DNA of 13,487 nucleotides from Candidatus Firestonebacteria bacterium RIFOXYA2_FULL_40_8 (lineage in GTDB: Bacteria > Oederibacteriota > D2-FULL-39-29): contig MFGS01000163.1 of the NCBI GenBank assembly GCA_001778355.1, forward strand, positions 1 through 13,487, given 5' to 3'. The notes beneath the pieces are model-generated. The model saw only the letters and a program-made list of their open reading frames with translations. It was not told the origin of the DNA and did not search any database. The stretch's first letter is position 1; the number at the start of each line of letters is the position of its first letter. Both the position numbers and the translations under genes were made by a program. This document shows, piece by piece, positions 1 to 6,479 of the stretch.

Positions 1-1232
1 TCCGGCACCAGGGCTGCGGCTGACAGTAATTTTGCCCGGGCTAATAATAACTCCAATTTGGTCCGGTCCAGCGCTTTTTTTGCATTTTGTAAGGAGTTCA
101 TTGCCTGTAATACCTCTAGATTCGTAACCAGGCTGAATTCATAATCTTTCTTTTGTTCCAGATAGTTCTTTCCGTTCATATCCACAGCATTCTCTAATAT
201 TTTTACCTGCTGGAGCAGACTTTTAAAACTCCCGTAAGCGGATCTTACATCGGACTCTGCCTGCCGTTTTTTCTTTGCAAGAGTAAGCTCTGATTCTTTT
301 TCCTTATTTTGCGCTTCTTTAACTCTTGCGCTTGTATCTCCGAAGTCAAAAAGCTTCATATTTAATGCAAGCCCCGCATCCCAGTTAATACCTGACGAAG
401 AACCGGTGCGATATGGATAATAATTGCCCGTTAAATAAATTGAAGGCAGGCCGTAAGCATTCTGGAATGCAGTTTCAAGACGGGCTGTATCAAGATCCGT
501 CTGCAATGCGGATATATCAGGCCTTTTAGCCGCAGCTTCAAGGTAAAAAGTCAGTTCTTTTAATTCTCCTTCTGCTTTTTCTATATCCTCAAGCTCAATG
601 TCTCTTGAAAGTCCGGTAAGGAAGGAAAATTCATCTCTGGAGGTTAAAATATCCCGCAAAACACTTTCAAGATCAGACTCCAATACTGCAAGCTGAGCCT
701 GAGCCATTAAAACCTCGCTATATTTTGCTTTGCCGATGACTTTTCTTTTTTCAAGCTCTACTATCATATCTTTTGTCTGAGTAATAACAGTCTCAACATT
801 TTTTCTGTCTTTTTCAGCTGACAACACCGCATAGAAGCTTCCTGCCACGGAGGAATATAGCGTTATCTTTGTGGTTGCAAGCTGGAACTCTTTGGACTTT
901 TGTTGAAGTTTGGCTTCATTAAGCGCCGCCGATAACTGCCCGCCCTGATATACCGGCTGGGTAATATTAAAAGCCAGTGAAGCCGCATCACTGTAATTCG
1001 AAGGTGCAACTGCCTGTTGGGCAGCGTAACTTCCCTTTATTGAAAGCGGAGAATAAAGAACCGCGCCTGCTTTTTCTGTCCGCGCTTCATATTGCTTCTT
1101 TTGCGCGTCCATTATAGCTCCAAATTCGGTCTTTTGAATAGCCGCCTTATACGCCTCTTCAAGTTTTAACGGAGATGAAAACAGCATACCTGACATAAAA
1201 AACACGGATATAAGAACGATAATTTTATTCAT
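1..1232 (-). CDS. TolC-family outer-membrane efflux protein (3' end cut by window edge)
   Basis: The reading frame is open from the ATG at 1232 to the left edge: 410 full codons and no stop. The protein starts with a signal peptide (MNKIIVLISVFFMSGMLFS, then SPLKLEEAYKAA). It then shows the two-fold pattern of the outer membrane efflux protein (OEP) family: long heptad-like helices rich in A, E, K, Q and L, and beta-strand stretches with Tyr and Ser (for example the IYLTGNYYPY region near residue 270). TolC homologues are roughly 420-480 residues, so only a short C-terminus is missing. It probably forms the trimeric outer-membrane duct of a tripartite pump or type I exporter. The start overlaps the marR stop as ATGA (1229-1232). 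A strong AGGAGG site lies about 9 bases upstream, inside marR. Pump partner genes would be expected beyond the left edge. Substrate unknown. Confidence 0.93.
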   Translation of the reverse strand, partial: MNKIIVLISVFFMSGMLFSSPLKLEEAYKAAIQKTEFGAIMDAQKKQYEARTEKAGAVLYSPLSIKGSYAAQQAVAPSNYSDAASLAFNITQPVYQGGQLSAALNEAKLQQKSKEFQLATTKITLYSSVAGSFYAVLSAEKDRKNVETVITQTKDMIVELEKRKVIGKAKYSEVLMAQAQLAVLESDLESVLRDILTSRDEFSFLTGLSRDIELEDIEKAEGELKELTFYLEAAAKRPDISALQTDLDTARLETAFQNAYGLPSIYLTGNYYPYRTGSSSGINWDAGLALNMKLFDFGDTSARVKEAQNKEKESELTLAKKKRQAESDVRSAYGSFKSLLQQVKILENAVDMNGKNYLEQKKDYEFSLVTNLEVLQAMNSLQNAKKALDRTKLELLLARAKLLSAAALVP

Positions 1233-1651
1233 TTATTAAAAACCTCCTTTAAAACTTCCAGCCCCTTTAAGAGCTGTTTTTGTTTTCGAGTATCTATTTT
1301 ATCTATTTTATCCGAGATCATATTTCCGACAACCCCGCTAATCGCCTTATATTTTTTTTTACCGGCCTCAGTAAGAAAAATAAAATTACCCCTTCGGTCT
1401 TTTTTATCGGTTTTTCTGTTTATTAATCCGCGTTTTTGCAAGGTAGTCAAGGCCCTGGACATGGTTGCCTTATTAATTCCGGCCCAAAGCGCCAACTCAT
1501 TATTTGTACGGGAGGAAACGAATAATTTAGAGAGGATACGGAATTGAAACACGGTAAGCTCAGGTTGAGCCAGAGACCTCATCTCGGTGTAAAAATCCCT
1601 TACAACAGAGGGCAACAGCTCAATTATTATACCGCCAACTTTTCTTTTCAT
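1229..1651 (-). CDS. MarR-family transcriptional regulator
   Basis: A 140-residue protein of typical MarR length. An N-terminal helix (about 8-25) is followed by the winged helix-turn-helix. LTVFQFRILSKLF resembles the usual MarR 'lt..q..iL..L' start, the recognition region is TNNELALWAGINKATMSRAL, and the wing is GLINRKTDKKDRRGNFIFLT. The C-terminal dimerisation helix contains KQKQLLKGLEVLKEVF. The family binds palindromic DNA as a dimer and is often released by small aromatic ligands. Its stop overlaps the tolC-like start by 4 bp, so the pair is translationally coupled, and the regulator probably controls the efflux operon and itself. The ATG lies 8 bases after a clear -10 box, so the message would be leaderless or nearly so; I see no Shine-Dalgarno site. 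A later Met (residue 24) would remove the dimerisation helix and is unlikely. Confidence 0.95.
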   Translation of the reverse strand: MKRKVGGIIIELLPSVVRDFYTEMRSLAQPELTVFQFRILSKLFVSSRTNNELALWAGINKATMSRALTTLQKRGLINRKTDKKDRRGNFIFLTEAGKKKYKAISGVVGNMISDKIDKIDTRKQKQLLKGLEVLKEVFNK

Positions 1652-1659
1652 ACTGTATT

Positions 1660-1688
1660 ATTATAGCAAATATAGTTAGCAATGACAA
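1660..1688 (-). promoter_or_regulatory. sigma70-type promoter of the marR-tolC operon, with repeated TTGCTA half-sites
   Basis: On the minus strand, TTGTCA (plus 1683-1688) and TATAAT (plus 1660-1665) are separated by exactly 17 bp. The start codon begins 8 bases after the -10 box. The spacer contains TTGCTA twice in direct orientation, 13 bp apart, the second touching the -10 box. TTAGCAA, the complement of TTGCTAA, resembles a SlyA-type MarR half-site, so autoregulation here is plausible but inferred. Confidence 0.8.
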
Positions 1689-1692
1689 CCAT

Positions 1693-1731
1693 AACCCGAA
1701 ATCCGCAGCACATAAATGCGGGTTTTGGGTT
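1693..1731 (+). repeat. 15-bp-arm inverted repeat upstream of marR
   Basis: The arms 1693-1707 and 1717-1731 pair over 15 positions around a 9-base loop. Two positions (1702/1722 and 1698/1726) are U-G or G-U in plus-strand RNA but would be A-C mismatches in minus-strand RNA, so the structure favours a plus transcript. No T-tract follows, so this is not a classic terminator. It sits just upstream of the marR -35 box. It could be a regulator site, a decayed mobile palindrome or an antisense RNA hairpin. Confidence 0.55.
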
Positions 1732-1785
1732 TGATAGAACGGATAAAGAACAGCAATGACACAGATATTGCAAATACCATTAAAT

Positions 1786-1822
1786 AAAAAAAGCCCGCCG
1801 GATTTAACACCGACGGGCTTTT
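1786..1822 (-). terminator. intrinsic terminator of the small secreted-protein gene
   Basis: Minus-strand RNA forms a 9-bp GC-rich stem (arms 1793-1801 and 1810-1818, one G-U pair, 8-base loop), flanked by A residues and followed by seven U (plus A-run 1786-1792). It begins 10 bases after the stop codon at 1832. In the plus direction the same site has a C-A mismatch and only four T, so it mainly serves the minus strand. Confidence 0.9.
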
Positions 1823-1831
1823 CGTTTTTAT

Positions 1832-2443
1832 TTATTCTTTTTCTAAATAGACATCCTGCACGTAAAGAACAAAACCTTCTTCCGGTCCGCCTTTACCCAT
1901 ATACAACATCATATTTCTCATATTTTCCAGATCCATCTGTCTTCCCTGGTCGCAAACCAAACCGGAAATATCTATTGAAACAACACCTTCACCGGGCTGA
2001 AGAACCGCGACTTTTGAACAGTAGTTGCCGTATTTCCATTTGTCCAGAGACTGCTGATCTCCTATCAACCAGCTGGCTTTTACCGGCTTATCCCCTTCCA
2101 GAACATACTTTACATTTAAAGTATCATAATCTTTCCAGATACCTCTTTTACCTTTCAGCAGCCCTGAGTCACCGGTAATAAGCGAAAAGCCGCCTTTTCC
2201 TGCCTCTATTGTATATTTCAAGGAGTACATCCGTCCCTTGTCAACTTTCTCTTTTGAAAGAACACTTTTAGTCGTATCGCAGATTTCTCCTTTATCAATC
2301 TTAATCAGAGTCATCTTGTCGCCTTTTTTAGGCCCCTTTGATTCTTCTGCCTTCGGTTCTTCCGCTTTTGGTTCTTCCTGTGCGTGGACAAAACCTGCAA
2401 AACCAAACGCCAACAAAACTGCAACTATCATAAACTTCTTCAT
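1832..2443 (-). CDS. small secreted protein, possible carbohydrate-binding-like beta-sandwich
   Basis: I chose the ATG at 2443, giving 203 residues. It has AGGAGGGG (plus 2450-2457) 6 bases upstream and starts a clean signal peptide (MKKFMIVAVLLAFGFAGFVHA). A frame-extending ATG at 2476 lies only about 6 bases from the predicted transcription start and has no ribosome site. The mature protein opens with a Pro/Glu/Lys linker (EEPKAEEPKAEE), then a domain with alternating strands: a WKDYDTLNVKYVLEG stretch, LQPGEGVVSIDISGL, and a final GFVLYVQDVYLEKE strand. That order (Trp-Tyr-Asp opening, 'L.PGe..vsIDi', closing 'lyv.dv.L') resembles galactose-binding-like jelly-roll domains, but this is an impression from pattern only. 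It has its own strong promoter and terminator, so it is probably an abundant monocistronic product. Function unknown. Confidence 0.85.
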   Translation of the reverse strand: MKKFMIVAVLLAFGFAGFVHAQEEPKAEEPKAEESKGPKKGDKMTLIKIDKGEICDTTKSVLSKEKVDKGRMYSLKYTIEAGKGGFSLITGDSGLLKGKRGIWKDYDTLNVKYVLEGDKPVKASWLIGDQQSLDKWKYGNYCSKVAVLQPGEGVVSIDISGLVCDQGRQMDLENMRNMMLYMGKGGPEEGFVLYVQDVYLEKE

Positions 2444-2488
2444 ACTTTTCCCCTCCTGACTTAGATTTAACTCCATAATTACTGTTAG

Positions 2489-2517
2489 ATTATAAACAGT
2501 TTTCCCATAGCTGTCAA
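2489..2517 (-). promoter_or_regulatory. perfect-consensus sigma70 promoter
   Basis: On the minus strand TTGACA (plus 2512-2517) and TATAAT (plus 2489-2494) are both exact consensus hexamers with the optimal 17-bp spacer. The expected start site is near 2482, giving a leader of about 40 bases to the ATG at 2443 with the Shine-Dalgarno site inside it. Confidence 0.9.
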
Positions 2518-2561
2518 TTGCAATATATACCGAAAAGGTGTCTTATATCCGCATTGCAATA
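2517..2561. promoter_or_regulatory. paired ATTGCAAT palindromes upstream of the consensus promoter
   Basis: The 8-bp palindrome ATTGCAAT, each time followed on the plus strand by A, occurs at 2517-2524 and 2553-2560, with starts 36 bp apart. The promoter-proximal copy abuts and shares one base with the -35 box. Two identical palindromes at that position could be an operator pair; no regulator is identified. Confidence 0.4.
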
Positions 2562-2597
2562 AGGCTCATCATACCCCTGTATTTCATTGCGTTTTAG

Positions 2598-2610
2598 GGT
2601 GACAGTCACC
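2598..2610. repeat. GGTGACAGTCACC palindrome just after the stop of gene A
   Basis: Two perfect 6-bp arms around a single central base, 3 bp beyond the stop codon of the gene at 2614. No T-run follows in either direction. Similar short GTGAC/GTCAC palindromes occur as REP-like elements in other bacteria, so it may be one copy of a dispersed family; that is recollection, not proof. Confidence 0.55.
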
Positions 2611-2613
2611 GCT

Positions 2614-3588
2614 TTACTTTGATTTTGAAGAGAGATAGCAGAAAACAGGATCTTTTGAAAGTACGGTTAGGATATCTTTTTTTAAGGCGTCTTTGTTTTT
2701 TAGTTTATAATATTTATTATAGATTTCCCAGGCCTCTTTATCCATGCCCAGATACAGGCAGGTAAGGACATGCATTAGAAGGGGCGACATGCAGGGATCT
2801 TTTTCGTCATCCACAATAGTCGGAACAATTTTTTTTAACTCCGAAAGAATATACTGCTTAAACTGCCTGTTGGCGGGAAGATACTCTTTTTTTATTTCAT
2901 TATATTTAAAAATCACTTGCGGAAAAGCAGAGTCAATGTGAGGACGGCCAAAAGCAAAATCATATTTCGATGAGGTTTGGATCAGTTCCCGGGTCCCGTC
3001 TTTATCAATATCGAATGAACTCAATCCGAAGCCGGTACTCCACGCATAGCTGTCAAATATTTCTTTAAAATCGGGGTCATGAGTATAGATAGTATACTCA
3101 ATAGAACCGCTAACCCCGCCGGAGCAGCTCTCAAATATGAGCTCTTCTGCATGCGGCGGCTTAACAGGTACGGCTCTTTCGGAAGTAATCGCAGAAATTG
3201 TTGTTACCAAACCCTCGCCTGTTACTTCTTCCGTTATATTTTTAAATACAGGTCTGGACTCAGGTATTTTTTTTGCAAGTAGAAGCACGAGTCCTGTTTT
3301 CAAGAAATCAGGATGCAGTTTTCCCTTTTCATCTCCCAGCACCACGCCGTTACCCAGTCCAGAACTGTCTTCAGGAAAATAAACAAGGTTAATACCGTTT
3401 TTCTTCACTACATATTTGCAGACTACATCTTCTTTAAACTCGCAGCTGCGGAGTACCCTGTAATTATCATATTCCAACCGGTCCGCGGGAGTCAGAAGTG
3501 TTTCCAGATCCAACAGCTGGATCTCTTCTTCCGCTGAAAGGAAAGAAAGGCAAAAAGCTACCAATATGAGCGCCTTTGTTACCTTCAT
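2614..3588 (-). CDS. secreted FG-GAP/VCBS-like protein A (paralogue of the gene at 3979)
   Basis: I chose the ATG at 3588, giving 324 residues, because AGGAGAAG lies about 5 bases upstream and a signal peptide follows directly (MKVTKALILVAFCLSFLSA). An upstream in-frame ATG at 3636 would add 16 residues in front of the signal peptide. The middle holds GFGLSSFDIDKDGTRELIQT (about 187-205), with an Asp-x-Asp-x-Asp-Gly loop followed by E-L-I, as in calcium-binding FG-GAP/VCBS blades. Then come FKY...KEYLPANRQFKQ and a C-terminal helical part with LGMDKEAWEIYNKYY. The same blocks in the same order occur in gene B at 3979-4881, so the two are diverged paralogues. Probably exported and calcium-binding; partner and role unknown. 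It is separated from B by 390 bp of repeats. The only promoter candidate I see upstream is a weak -10 (plus 3692-3697). Confidence 0.85.
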   Translation of the reverse strand: MKVTKALILVAFCLSFLSAEEEIQLLDLETLLTPADRLEYDNYRVLRSCEFKEDVVCKYVVKKNGINLVYFPEDSSGLGNGVVLGDEKGKLHPDFLKTGLVLLLAKKIPESRPVFKNITEEVTGEGLVTTISAITSERAVPVKPPHAEELIFESCSGGVSGSIEYTIYTHDPDFKEIFDSYAWSTGFGLSSFDIDKDGTRELIQTSSKYDFAFGRPHIDSAFPQVIFKYNEIKKEYLPANRQFKQYILSELKKIVPTIVDDEKDPCMSPLLMHVLTCLYLGMDKEAWEIYNKYYKLKNKDALKKDILTVLSKDPVFCYLSSKSK

Positions 3589-3644
3589 GTCTTCTCCTAT
3601 TTCCTGTATGATTTCACTAATGCAGCAAGCAATCACTAAGATAT

Positions 3645-3672
3645 AAATTCAAAATTCCAAACAATTACTAAT
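3645..3672. repeat. A-rich heptamer tract
   Basis: Consecutive 7-mers AAATTCA, AAATTCC, AAACAAT and TACTAAT. The first two differ in one base; the others are degenerate. Confidence 0.4.
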
Positions 3673-3781
3673 TTTCAAGTAGAATCGTTAAATTATATTA
3701 ATTAGCAAACCTTTCCAGACAGGAAAAATATTTACTGTCAATTATTCGTTGCTATATCGAGATATACTTCCTTTTTAGAAT

Positions 3782-3831
3782 TTATTGCTTAATTCTTAGT
3801 TATTGTTTAGTTATTAGTGCTTTAGCCTTAG
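3782..3831. repeat. degenerate TTAG-containing tract of about 7-bp period
   Basis: TTAG recurs at 3796, 3807, 3814, 3822 and 3828, mostly 6 to 8 bp apart, with other TTA-rich 7-mers before it. It lies on the downstream-gene side of the 9-bp array, as the heptamer tracts at 9712 and 12148 do, but its phase is less exact. Confidence 0.4.
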
Positions 3832-3847
3832 TGATTTCTCTTTTACT

Positions 3848-3901
3848 GCTTTTCCTTCTCATTCTTCCCTTCCTTCCCTTTCTGTTCTTGCTGTACTTGC
3901 T
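3848..3901. repeat. 9-bp degenerate tandem array, copy 1a (6 units)
   Basis: Six 9-mers in exact phase: GCTTTTCCT, TCTCATTCT, TCCCTTCCT, TCCCTTTCT, GTTCTTGCT, GTACTTGCT. All end in CT. The last two match units of the arrays at 3960-4073 and 12216-12350. It is pyrimidine-rich on the plus strand, so purine-rich in the minus-strand genes' transcripts. Confidence 0.8.
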
Positions 3902-3904
3902 TTT

Positions 3905-3918
3905 TCCGCCTAGGCGGA
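3905..3918. repeat. TCCGCCTAGGCGGA perfect palindrome between arrays 1a and 1b
   Basis: A loop-free 14-bp palindrome. A second, alternative pairing exists between TTTCCG (3903-3908) and CGGAAA (3922-3927). No T-run places it as a terminator for the minus-strand genes. It may be a dispersed palindromic repeat or a protein site. Confidence 0.6.
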
Positions 3919-3959
3919 TTTCGGAAAGCATAAATGTTATATATTTAGACTTTCCTCAA

Positions 3960-4073
3960 CCTGCTTCTTTTACTTCTTCTACTTCCCCTTCTGCTCTTTC
4001 TGTTCTTGCTGTTCTTGCTGTTCTTGCTGTACTTGCTTTTCCTGCTTTTCTTGCTGTATCTGCTGTACTTGCT
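3960..4073. repeat. 9-bp degenerate tandem array, copy 1b, overlapping the 3' end of gene B
   Basis: From 3966, twelve 9-mers in unbroken phase, all ending in CT: TCTTTTACT, TCTTCTACT, TCCCCTTCT, GCTCTTTCT, GTTCTTGCT three times, GTACTTGCT, TTTCCTGCT, TTTCTTGCT, GTATCTGCT, GTACTTGCT. A partial unit CCTGCT precedes them. Positions 3979-4073 are coding for the tail of protein B, where three residues are made per unit (mostly E/V/I-Q-Q). The array continues about 19 bp past the stop. Confidence 0.88.
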
Positions 4074-4881
4074 GCTTTATGTGTACGTACACAGGATCGG
4101 TCTGCATCCTTAGTCTTATCTTTTCCTGCATGCCCCACTTGTCCGGCATTACATAGTCGTTTTCAAAATATTTCCAGGCCTCTTTTTCCTGTCCGGAATA
4201 AATCAGCGGCAGAAGGGTCTTCAATATAGAACCGAGATGGACGCCCCCGCGGTCTTTTTTGGTCAGGGGCTCCTTGGCCCAATAGTCGTTACCCACCATT
4301 TGCTTGTAAATATGGTTCGCGGGAAAGTACTCCCCTTTTTCCGCGTCATACTTGAAATAAATGTCAAAAATCGCAGAAGTGGTATGCGAACACCGGTCAA
4401 ACCGGTCAAAGATCAGATTCGTCTGTATAAGCTCTTTAACATTATCATTGTTAATATCATCAACGCCCAGTACAAAGCCCGTCTTCCACTTTTCCGTTTC
4501 AAAAATGAGTCTTAGCTCCGGCTCGATAGTGTAAACCCAGTAATAGTATTTTTTAACGTCGGGAGTCAGACAGGTTTTTATTATCATCTCTTTTTTTCCG
4601 TCTTTTTTTAAGAGATTGGCAAAACCAAAGGAAGCAATATTTATTATATTATCTTTATTACCGGTCTCCGCCCGGGGAAATTCACGGATTACGGTATCGC
4701 CTTTTTTTAAGGTAATCCGGCTGTAGTATATGTCTTTTTCCGCCGTAATCGTCCTTTCGAAGGTGTAGCCCTCATACGTAAATTTGGATTCACCCAGCAT
4801 GTAGCCGTCGAGCGAACCTCCGTAGGAAGGAGAAACCGCCGGCAGAACAATTAACAGTATGTATAATAATATTTTTTTCAT
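3979..4881 (-). CDS. secreted FG-GAP/VCBS-like protein B with repeat-encoded Gln-rich tail
   Basis: A 300-residue protein with an N-terminal signal peptide (MKKILLYILLIVLPAVSPSYG). Two blade-like blocks are visible: FANLLKKDGKKEMIIKT (about 87-103) and GVDDINNDNVKELIQT (about 139-154). FKYDAEKGEYFPANHIYKQ and SGQEKEAWKYFENDY follow. These match protein A block for block, so they are paralogues. Homology stops at the D-P-V-Y/F segment near residue 262. From about residue 270 to the end the sequence is only Gln, Glu, Lys, Val, Ile and Gly, encoded by the 9-bp array. The start overlaps the kinase stop as ATGA (4878-4881) with little Shine-Dalgarno of its own, which suggests coupling to the kinase. 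It might be an exported partner or sensor input for the kinase system, but that is inference. Confidence 0.87.
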   Translation of the reverse strand: MKKILLYILLIVLPAVSPSYGGSLDGYMLGESKFTYEGYTFERTITAEKDIYYSRITLKKGDTVIREFPRAETGNKDNIINIASFGFANLLKKDGKKEMIIKTCLTPDVKKYYYWVYTIEPELRLIFETEKWKTGFVLGVDDINNDNVKELIQTNLIFDRFDRCSHTTSAIFDIYFKYDAEKGEYFPANHIYKQMVGNDYWAKEPLTKKDRGGVHLGSILKTLLPLIYSGQEKEAWKYFENDYVMPDKWGMQEKIRLRMQTDPVYVHIKQQVQQIQQEKQEKQVQQEQQEQQEQKEQKGK

Positions 4882-6479
4882 TTATATAAGAGGAAAGAAA
4901 AGACGGTGCCGCCTTCTTCCGGACAATCGAACCAGATTTGCCCTCCATGAGCTTCCACTATACCTTTTGCAAGAGACAGACCCAGCCCGAAACCCGGGGT
5001 ATTTCTTGTTACATCATTATCCACCCTGAAAAATCTTGTAAATACTTTAGCGCACTGATCTGCCGGAATACCGGAACCAGAGTCCTTTACGCTGATAATT
5101 ATTGACTCTGTTTTATCCTCCAGGAAAACCCTAATACACCCTTTTTTCGTATATTTGATAGAATTTGAGAGCAGATTAATCATTACCTGTTTTATCCGGT
5201 CAGAATCAAGCATTAACATAAGCGGCTTTTCCGGAAGACTGAGTTTTAAGTCAAGTTTTGATTCCTTAATAAGAGGCGCCAGTTCCTGAACCACCTCTTT
5301 GATAAGATTTACTATATCATCCTCTTTTTTTTCAATTTTTATATTATTCCTGTCGATCCGGGAAAAATCAAGAAGTTCGGAAACCAGTTTCATCTGGCGA
5401 TGAAGATTTTTACTTAATATCATAAGTAATTTTTTTGTTTCTTCGGTCGGTTCGTCGGAATGATAAAGCATAAGATCCAGTGAGCCCTTCATGGCGGTTA
5501 AAGGCGTTCGCAGCTCATGAGAAACATTAGAGATTAACTCAGTCTTTAGCTTGTCAATTTCTTTAAGACGTTCGTTTTTCTCTATAAGCTCCCCTTTAAA
5601 TCTCGTATTTTCCATGCTCAAAGCAAGCGATGTGGAAAACATTGATAAAATGTTCACATCTTCATCGCTAAAATATTTACCTTCATGAAGCCTGTTCAAG
5701 TTCATCACACCCAGCAGTTTTTCATGCACAGCAAGAGGTACGACGATGGAAGATCGTATCTCTTCCCTGGGTTCAAAATTCCTGAACCTGTTTTTTATTT
5801 GATCAATATTATTGTCGAGTTTAACGGGTTTTCTATTCTCGGCAACCCAGCCTGACACCCCTTCACCCATGGCAACCTTAAACTTTTCCATCTTTTCCGG
5901 ATCAATGCCGTTCGAAGCCTTCACACAGAGCTTTTGCGCGGCTTTATCAAACAACATTATCGAACCGCTGTCGGCTTGAAACATCCGGCAGACAAGATTT
6001 AATATTTCGGGAAGTGCTTTATCAATATCTTCGGATTCAATCATAATGTGGTTAAGCTTTTCAAGCTCGAAAGACTTCTGCACACTGGAAAGCTTTTTTC
6101 TTAACCTGTATTTTTCAATAAAACTCTTTACCATAATACTAAATTTATCCAGATCTAAAGGTTTTAAGACATATTCCTCGGCACCCAGCTTTAAAGCATT
6201 TACCGCATCCTCCACGGAACTATAACCGGTCATGACGATAACAATGGTCTCGGAGCTTTTTTCTTTAACCAGCTTGATAAGGTCAAGCCCGGTCTGTCCC
6301 GGCATTTTCATATCCGTAATTATCAGGGCATACTTCTTCAGTTCAATTTTTTCAATCGCTTCTTTGACACTGCCTGCGGTATCCGTATCGTATAGTTCAT
6401 ATAAGTTCAATTGCAGTAATTCGCAAATACTGGCTTCGTCATCGACTATGAGTATTTTTTCCTTATTGTTTTCTTTCAT
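4878..6479 (-). CDS. soluble hybrid histidine kinase, REC-GAF-HisKA-HATPase
   Basis: 533 residues with no membrane segment. Residues 1-125 are a receiver: acidic pair D13-D14, phospho-acceptor D56 (in LIITDMKMPG), T84 and K106 (YVLKPLD). A GAF domain spans roughly 145-295 (ADSGSIMLFD, GEGVSGWVAENRKPV, SIVVPL, LGVMNLNR). A coiled linker leads to the HisKA dimer helix with H321 in SNVSHELRTPL. The HATPase domain shows the N box (INLLSNSIKYT), G1 (DSGSGIP), the FTRFFR F-box and G2 (GFGLGLSLAKGIVEAHGG). All catalytic residues I can check are present. A receiver in front of a kinase suggests that phosphotransfer from another kinase modulates this one, with GAF sensing an internal ligand. The start uses GAGGG just upstream and overlaps the WbqC-like stop by 4 bp; its own stop overlaps gene B. 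No separate response regulator is in view. Confidence 0.95.
   Translation of the reverse strand: MKENNKEKILIVDDEASICELLQLNLYELYDTDTAGSVKEAIEKIELKKYALIITDMKMPGQTGLDLIKLVKEKSSETIVIVMTGYSSVEDAVNALKLGAEEYVLKPLDLDKFSIMVKSFIEKYRLRKKLSSVQKSFELEKLNHIMIESEDIDKALPEILNLVCRMFQADSGSIMLFDKAAQKLCVKASNGIDPEKMEKFKVAMGEGVSGWVAENRKPVKLDNNIDQIKNRFRNFEPREEIRSSIVVPLAVHEKLLGVMNLNRLHEGKYFSDEDVNILSMFSTSLALSMENTRFKGELIEKNERLKEIDKLKTELISNVSHELRTPLTAMKGSLDLMLYHSDEPTEETKKLLMILSKNLHRQMKLVSELLDFSRIDRNNIKIEKKEDDIVNLIKEVVQELAPLIKESKLDLKLSLPEKPLMLMLDSDRIKQVMINLLSNSIKYTKKGCIRVFLEDKTESIIISVKDSGSGIPADQCAKVFTRFFRVDNDVTRNTPGFGLGLSLAKGIVEAHGGQIWFDCPEEGGTVFSFLLYK

Larger units (their letters stand above)
3589..3978. other. 390-bp gap between genes A and B, mostly simple and degenerate repeats
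   Basis: No gene is supported here. From left to right it holds an A-rich 7-bp-period tract (3645-3672), an AT-rich stretch with a TATAAT hexamer on the minus strand (3692-3697; poor -35), a looser 7-bp tract (3782-3831), a 9-bp array (3848-3901), a palindrome (3905-3918), and the non-coding end of a second 9-bp array (3960-3978). The Leu-rich open frame on the plus strand here is a translation of the repeats. Confidence 0.7.

Noticed and set aside
1756..2178. Plus-strand 140-codon frame over the small secreted-protein gene
   Set aside because: Antisense to a gene that has a signal peptide, ribosome site, promoter and terminator; its own composition is unlike a folded protein.
2444..2476. 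Upstream ATG at 2476 as the start of the secreted-protein gene
   Set aside because: It would put 11 extra residues before the signal peptide and lies almost at the predicted transcription start; the ATG at 2443 has AGGAGGGG.
3901..3927. Intrinsic terminator for gene B
   Set aside because: The GC palindrome is not followed by a U-run in the minus-strand RNA, and it lies after 9-bp array sequence rather than a clean stem-U tract.
3831..4229. Plus-strand frame with repeated Val-Leu-Ala units
   Set aside because: Again the 9-bp array read in the other direction (three residues per unit), antisense to gene B.
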